A stretch of 64,000 nucleotides of DNA from Eumeta japonica (Eukaryota > Arthropoda > Insecta > Lepidoptera > Psychidae): contig BGZK01000154.1 of assembly GCA_005406025.1 (NCBI GenBank), positions 496,001 to 560,000 of the forward strand, in the 5' to 3' direction. The translations under genes and the position numbers were made by a program. Shown here piece by piece: positions 59,201-64,000 of the stretch. Within the stretch, counting starts at the first letter, position 1, and every line of letters starts with the position of its first letter. The notes below the pieces were generated by a model. It was given only the letters and a program-made list of their open reading frames with translations, was not told where the DNA came from and made no database searches.

Positions 59201-62200
59201 TTGCACAGATTACAACGTAAATATACATGTGAAATTGGATTATGTTACAACATAATTATTTACTTATGTCCTAAATTTTTAGTATTTACGATTGGAGAAT
59301 TTCAAGGTGGTAAATGATTTGATACATAATTTATTGAAATTGATTTATATATGTTGAATAATGTTATTTATGAGTATCAGACCCGTTTTCATAAAATGCA
59401 CTCTAATAATGCAATTTTTATTATTGTATCAGTAAATTATAAAATATAACCAGTAAATAGTTACAGTTTTTTGGATGTCATCCATTTCTGTGTATCTTGT
59501 ATTGTATATGACTATGACATTGATCTCATTTATTGACATTTATTGATTCGTGGTGATGTGCAGTTATTGGCATTCAAAGGTGTAAACAAAAATAGAGTAG
59601 AACCTCGATAACTCAAACCTCGGTAACTTAAAAACCTCTATAACTTCAAAAAATAATATGTTCCCTTCCCATCAGAGCCCAAAACCTCTATAACTTAAAA
59701 TACGCAACCTCTATAACTTAAATAAGTAATCTCTGTATTGGTCCTCAGTAACTTAAAGCAATGTTTCCACAACCTCTATAACATAAAATTGTTTGTCAAT
59801 GAGTCGTTTTGAAAGAGTGTGCAAAACAAAAAGTTTTCGGTATTTATTGCTTGTTTGTGTTCACTAGTTAAATTGTTAATGTAAACAATACATATGTCAC
59901 CTATTGTTTGCTTCTTCGAAATTCTTTAAAGCTTTGCGGTGGTTAGTCTTAAGACATAAGTAAGCCTTGGATCATAAGTTTTTGATCATTGTCCTGGAAA
60001 CATTGCTTTACTTTACTGTGTGATAAAACTGGCTTAAAATGAGTTCAAAAAGAAAACTAACAACACTCACATACGCTGATAAAGGGTGGAACAGGGGTAC
60101 GTACATACATATGTACATACCTACCTCTATATTAACCTATCCCTAACATAGACCCTTGATAACTTAAAACCTCTATAACTTAAAATATTTTGTGTTTCCC
60201 TTGGACTTTAACTTATCGAGGTTCAACTGTAAAAGTAATATATTTTTCTTTATTTTCAGGAAACGGTGTCATTTACAAGAATCTTGTTTTGTTCTTACAC
60301 CAAATAGAAATAATGCTTTAGAACGTTACACATTCAGGTAATTGCTTTTAATTTTTATAAACATTAAATAAAATGAAGTTTTGTTACACAGAAACTTAAA
60401 TTATGTGGATGTAATGAATTTCAATTTTATGGAAAGAAATGTTATAATTAGATAATCTTGTCCTATTGCTGAAGTAAAGTCGTCATCTCACTAAGGAAAT
60501 TTTGAATGGTTAATAATAGCAACTTAACACGTGTCCGGTCTTGTTAACAAGACAATTTTGACCTTGTCAATAATAGATGTTAATATGTATGTAGTTTGCT
60601 AAATTCATAGAATAATTCTGTATTCTAAATAAGGTGTAAAGTAACATTTGAAGTTTTTTTTTATGTAAAGTTTTACATATGTCTGTAGGTATATTATACA
60701 ATTAAATGAGTCTTTGATCTTTTATTGTGTACTATTGCTAAATATGTCTTGGCAGTCATGCGATGGCACAATCAGCGCGGCTGGGCGCATGGGAGGCGCA
60801 GTTGGGTAAGCTGGCGGCGGCGGTGCGCGTGGCCAGTGGCGACTTGGAGTTGGGCGGCACGTCCAAGATTGATAAAGATTCGGTGTGAACTTTTGAAACT
60901 TTCATTACAAGCTTTTATTTACCTTTTAATATTTTGTTTATCAAATCTTAGAATTTAATTTTAAACCAGTTCTCCCATTGATTAAGTTTAAATTATGCAT
61001 ACATCTTTAGTTCCTATGATGATACTACTCAACTCAAAATAACATACTCAATATGTTAAAAATGACCATTCTCAAGATGGCAGGTTACCTCTTTCAATTC
61101 TTAAATACTGACATGTCATTTTATTACACTACCACTGACATACGTATTGTATACATATGTTACGTAGACCTCCAGATGTATCAATGGAATGTAACTCTGG
61201 TGATTATTGCAGTCTGTTAATTTAGATGTATTCAAGTGAAATATGGATATTAAAAAAAAAACAATATTCATAGAAAAATATTTATTAATCAATAACATTA
61301 GAGGTTATGAAAGTCACATAGACCTTTTTTAAAAATCAACACAAAAATGTTCTCTAACAATAAGAACTTCTTTTTTTGTTACATTAATTATTAACAATGA
61401 TTTTATTTAGAAAAAAATCACAATTGCCATAAATTATAACATAAGCACTTTTAAACAACAGTTGTTGAACGTGTGCTTAGAGGATTGCAAGCAAATCGGT
61501 TTATGGCAAGTTTGAGAGCCGTACTGGGTTTTGCGATGTTTAAAATTAAAACATATAATGACAATATTTTAAAAAGTCACACTGACTAAACCTATATATG
61601 TTTCGTCGTCGAATTTACCTACTCAAGGACGTGCCACGTGTCCACTCTCTACCGCCGCACACGCGTTGGTGATTAAGAAAGTACCAAAAAGGATGCGCAA
61701 AAATTCCAGCATTAAATGAAGTTTTGAATGAAAAACCATTTGGATGATGTACCACATATGAAATGAGACAGGGTTAGCTTAGTAGTCAGCATGCCTATGT
61801 GCAACAGAGGAGTAGTGAGTTTGTACCATGAACTTGTACCATTTTGTCCCACTCGTGTGGAAATTGAAAATATCAATGATTACTTGAAATAAGTGTAAAG
61901 GAAAATAGTAATATGAATTCACACCATTTCCCAGAAGGGTAGACAGATTTCCATATGGTACAATGTTTGCATATCTCTCTTGCTTTATTGACATTCATTA
62001 ATCTTTTCATGCAAGCTCGTTGGTTTCGGGTGCTTAAAAATGGGCCCTTTTTTAATATGTCACCAGTGTGGTCTACAGAAGACTTTCTAGAGTGAACCTT
62101 CTCAACCTTTCCATCAAACACATTTGCTCTATTGATTTGTTTTGTCATTGTACTTACATTCATCTTTTTCAGATAGCCAAACGACTGTATTATACTTCTT

Positions 62201-64000
62201 TCTACTCTAATCACTACTTCTTCCTTTAAACCACACTGCTTTCTGACATCGCTGTTTTCATACCACTGAAAAATAATGATAAAACAAATGTTGGATGAGT
62301 TACATCAAAAACTTCTAAAAAGTGTGTTATACCAATTTTTTCTCAATATGTAATGGGCCAGCCTATGGATTAAGAGCAAATTGCCCTCAGAGAAGACAAG
62401 AAGTTTAGGAACCCAGTGGTGGATGTTATATGGGTTTTACAAATACATTGAAGAGTACCCCTTCCAAATGGGACCATTACTAGAATGTCATTAACTGATT
62501 GTTCATACAGATATAGGGTCTAATAATGGTTTTGGTTTAAAATTTGCATTTTTGTTACTAATAGAAAATTTATTGTGACAAAAAAATATTTTAAAATCTC
62601 AATTCGTTTTTGCTAGGTGGTGCGTAAACTTGGCGAGCTCTTTTCCTTGCGTCATCGTTTGAATGTGGAATCAGATCTTTTGGATACACCAGACTTTTAT
62701 TGGGAGGAGGAAGAATTAGAAAGGTTGTATTCAGGCACCATTGCTTACTTCACTATACCAAAGAGGACAAGGGTAGGCATTATTATTATTATTAGTAGAT
62801 ATAATCCTTTTGACAGGCTAAATATATTTTTTCCATGTATGCTATGGCATTGTCTTATTAGGGATTACTAGCCAAAGTAGCAAAAACGGAGCCCTTATAG
62901 TTTAGTTATGTTTGTCCATCCATATATCACAGGCATTTTACTCAAAAACTATGAGATTTTATTGATGAAATTTATAGTGTAAGTGTCTTGTATTAATTGC
63001 TATTTAGTTTGGTAGTTAAATAACAAAAATAAATATTTCTAGGGGGGCACACCATGTAATAGAGGCTGAAAAAATTTTTTTTCAGCAAACATCAATGAGT
63101 GGCATATATTTCACTAATTCTTTTAAAACAATTTCAGGTTTCTAAGCAATTTTTCTGATTACATTAATAATTTTGGAAATAATCGCTCCAAAAGTTGCAG
63201 AAATTGTCCCCCCTCTATTTTCTAAACTGTATTTCCAAAAAATATTAAAAAAAATGAAGGCAACGCTTAATAAATGCTTTCAGCGAAATTTATTTTGAAC
63301 ATGCTCGGATATACTATTTTTGAGATATTGCCAAAAAACTGTGATTCTCAACAAAAAGACATAAGTATCATGAAGATACGCTCTTTTGCTCATGCACTTA
63401 CTAGTTTAATAGCAATAGTTGATATACCTAGATGTTTTTCTTATTATAGGAGAATAAAATGCTTATAACTATTCTGTGCGGGAAACATGAAAAAAGTGTA
63501 GCGTAGCAACATAGTTTTTCATTTGTTATACATTTCTTTGTAGCTTTGGAACCTTATTATGAACATATTCCAACATGCTCTGGGCTGTATTTTTCTAAAT
63601 TGTTCCATAGATAATTAGATAATTGTACAGGATGATTAACAGAACAGATGATTAAACACTTACAGAAAAAAATCAGTTTCATTAAATCCATATTTTCAAA
63701 TCTTACAGTATCTTAAGACACTGTAAAGTTGTTGCATATAATACAGTAAAATATAAAATGCCTCTTAGTAACCACTCATCAAACCCAGTGATGAATGTGT
63801 AGCTAAGTACCAATTTGCAATTGCCATTGGGTAACAAATATCAACTAATATCTGGTATATAATTGTCTTCAGGTTGCTAATAAAAGTGAACTATGTAACA
63901 CTTCATTCTTTTGTTTTCGTTACATAAATTTGAAGAATGCACCTTTAATTATGTTTACAGGTACTGAATGAGCGAATCGCTCATTGTGTAGAACTTCTAC
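56202..64000 (+). CDS. RMND1: RMND1, mitochondrial DUF155 protein (partial, 7 exons seen)
   Basis: RMND1 is an inner-membrane mitochondrial protein needed for mitochondrial translation, thought to tether mitoribosomes; the family carries the DUF155 domain. Coding exons: 56202-56563, 56639-56794, 57292-57369, 60260-60337, 60756-60882, 62617-62772 and 63961 to beyond 64000. All junctions are GT-AG and phases match, giving 332 residues before the window ends; human RMND1 has 449. Residues 1-30 are basic/hydroxylated without acids (MSRFLAKVGVITLRNS), consistent with a mitochondrial presequence. DUF155 starts near residue 89 with HFLTIAYATANHYDL, then GDVVVANAMYNVG, FFFQEGAVVFWN, LERYTFSHAMAQSARLGAWE, KLGELFSLRHRLNV, DTPDFYWEEEELERLY and VLNERIAHC. 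The expected C-terminal membrane helix lies outside the window. Exon 5 is strikingly GC-rich (about 60756-60870) compared with the AT-rich introns. Start choice: first ATG, and it gives the presequence. Confidence 0.93.
57021..57078. repeat. 27-bp hairpin in RMND1 intron 2
   Basis: Arms 57021-57047 and 57052-57078 (AAGATTTCAAACTC... and ...GAGTTTGAAATCTT) pair with one mismatch around a 4-base loop. It lies in the intron between exons 2 and 3. Confidence 0.8.
57885..57975 (-). repeat. Dispersed repeat fragment with (gtct)n
   Basis: 'aggaacctgtatagtttcgctatgtccgtctgtctgtctgtc' is the end of a common lepidopteran repeat ('gttccgtatagtttcg...cgtccgtctgtc'), similar to the ends of the 0.7-0.9 kb family. 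Confidence 0.5.
58630..58900 (-). repeat. Degenerate GATTCCG array, antisense, in RMND1 intron 3
   Basis: 'gaactgaggttggagccaaattaag', 'gactgggaatgacaatcaaacc', 'gggaatggaaaatcaaacc' and 'gggattgaggtttcgattcagagc', ending 'catgggaaatagtgaaagcgaaatatag', a decayed head module. More diverged than the other arrays. Confidence 0.4.
59595..60229 (+). mobile_element. Pogo/Tigger-like element, internally deleted, in RMND1 intron 3
   Basis: The left end GAGTAGAACCTCGATAACT and the complement of the right end CAGTTGAACCTCGATAAGT are pogo/Tigger-type termini, with TA duplicated on both sides (59593-59594, 60230-60231). Near both ends 'acctctataacttaaa' is repeated several times (5 copies or more), as subterminal repeats. 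At 60039 an ATG opens MSSKRKLTTLTYADKGWNRG, the start of a CENP-B-type transposase, which is then cut off. It is therefore a deletion derivative of an autonomous pogo element and non-autonomous. Confidence 0.85.
61880..62235 (-). mobile_element. LINE 3'-end ORF fragment (RTE-like) in RMND1 intron 5
   Basis: The complement encodes FGYLKKMNVSTMTKQINRAN, VFDGKVEKVHSRKSSVDHTG, STRNQRACMKRLMNVNKARE and WKSVYPSGKW, the C-terminus of the same lepidopteran LINE seen at 7305 and 15465. The frame is open for about 110 codons, but it is 5'-truncated and lacks the reverse-transcriptase core. Confidence 0.7.
62863..63590 (-). repeat. 0.7-0.9 kb dispersed repeat, minus orientation, in RMND1 intron 6
   Basis: It opens 'gcaaaaacggagcccttatagtttagttatg' and 'gtccatccatatatcac', and ends 'ggaaccttattatgaacatattccaacatgctctgggctg'. 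The interior aligns with 19580-20272 (complement) and 54572-55461. No ORF apart from AT-rich frames. Confidence 0.7.

Larger units (their letters stand above)
57370..60259 (+). other. RMND1 intron 3
   Basis: The largest intron seen in the gene. It holds a dispersed repeat piece, an antisense GATTCCG array and the pogo-like element, listed separately. Overlapping frames at 57736-58009 are not genes. Confidence 0.6.

Noticed and set aside
61779..61870. Possible tRNA-like SINE head ('gggttagcttagtagtcagc')
   Set aside because: It resembles an A-box, but no convincing B-box follows and no second copy was found in the window.
1..64000. CRISPR array, rRNA cluster, or integrated viral genome
   Set aside because: No regularly spaced identical repeats with unique spacers, no rRNA signatures and no viral structural or replication genes were recognised. 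The sequence has eukaryotic gene structure.

Overview
This window looks like nuclear DNA from a moth or butterfly (Lepidoptera). It is very AT-rich, has long gene-poor stretches and small GT-AG exons, and carries interspersed repeats that I recognise from lepidopteran genomes: tRNA-derived SINEs with the typical 'ccagcagtgggccagcg' tail, the 'gcaaacgagca' repeat, an RTE-like LINE 3' end, and mariner, hAT and pogo relics. There are no bacterial-type operons, CRISPR arrays or rRNA genes.

Positions 1 to about 26 kb hold no gene I can support. The stretch contains a decayed antisense coding relic (about 1.93-2.33 kb), a 248-bp hAT-type MITE with near-perfect 8-bp target duplications (4588-4835), LINE 3'-end fragments, two oppositely oriented copies of a nested-palindrome element (about 8.99-9.69 and 17.8-18.4 kb), SINE pieces, microsatellites and several isolated GC-rich patches of unknown role. 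One coding exon on the minus strand at 26130-26492 looks like the first exon of a nucleoredoxin-like (thioredoxin-fold) gene in which the redox CxxC site is absent. Its later exons are not recognised in the window.

Positions 26.7 to 36.3 kb are again repeat-rich. They include a GC-rich two-ORF block near 28.8-29.5 kb, several degenerate GATTCCG/CCCGCTCT arrays, a tandem array of about 104-bp units (34.0-34.45 kb), and a SINE at 35.9 kb.

Two protein-coding genes occupy the right half, both on the plus strand. The first is EME1 (10 exons, 36404-48815), the non-catalytic partner of the MUS81 structure-specific endonuclease; its introns contain a complete but decayed hAT element with exact 8-bp duplications, and an antisense mariner relic. 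The second is RMND1 (from 56202, running off the right end), a mitochondrial DUF155 protein; intron 3 holds an internally deleted pogo-like element with an exact TA duplication. No functional coupling between the two genes is implied.

The 7 kb between EME1 and RMND1 is a transposon pile-up: mariner, an unusual 1.5-kb element, a lepidopteran repeat, a second mariner, a LINE reverse transcriptase, and a dispersed repeat of about 0.9 kb. The unusual element (50492-51986) is the best candidate for something undescribed. It has terminal inverted repeats of about 490 bp starting CACCGGCACAC, flanked by a TTA direct repeat, and encloses a short frameshifted ORF of a conserved, uncharacterised three-CxxC protein type. 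The inward-facing start codon of that ORF is present in both terminal repeats.
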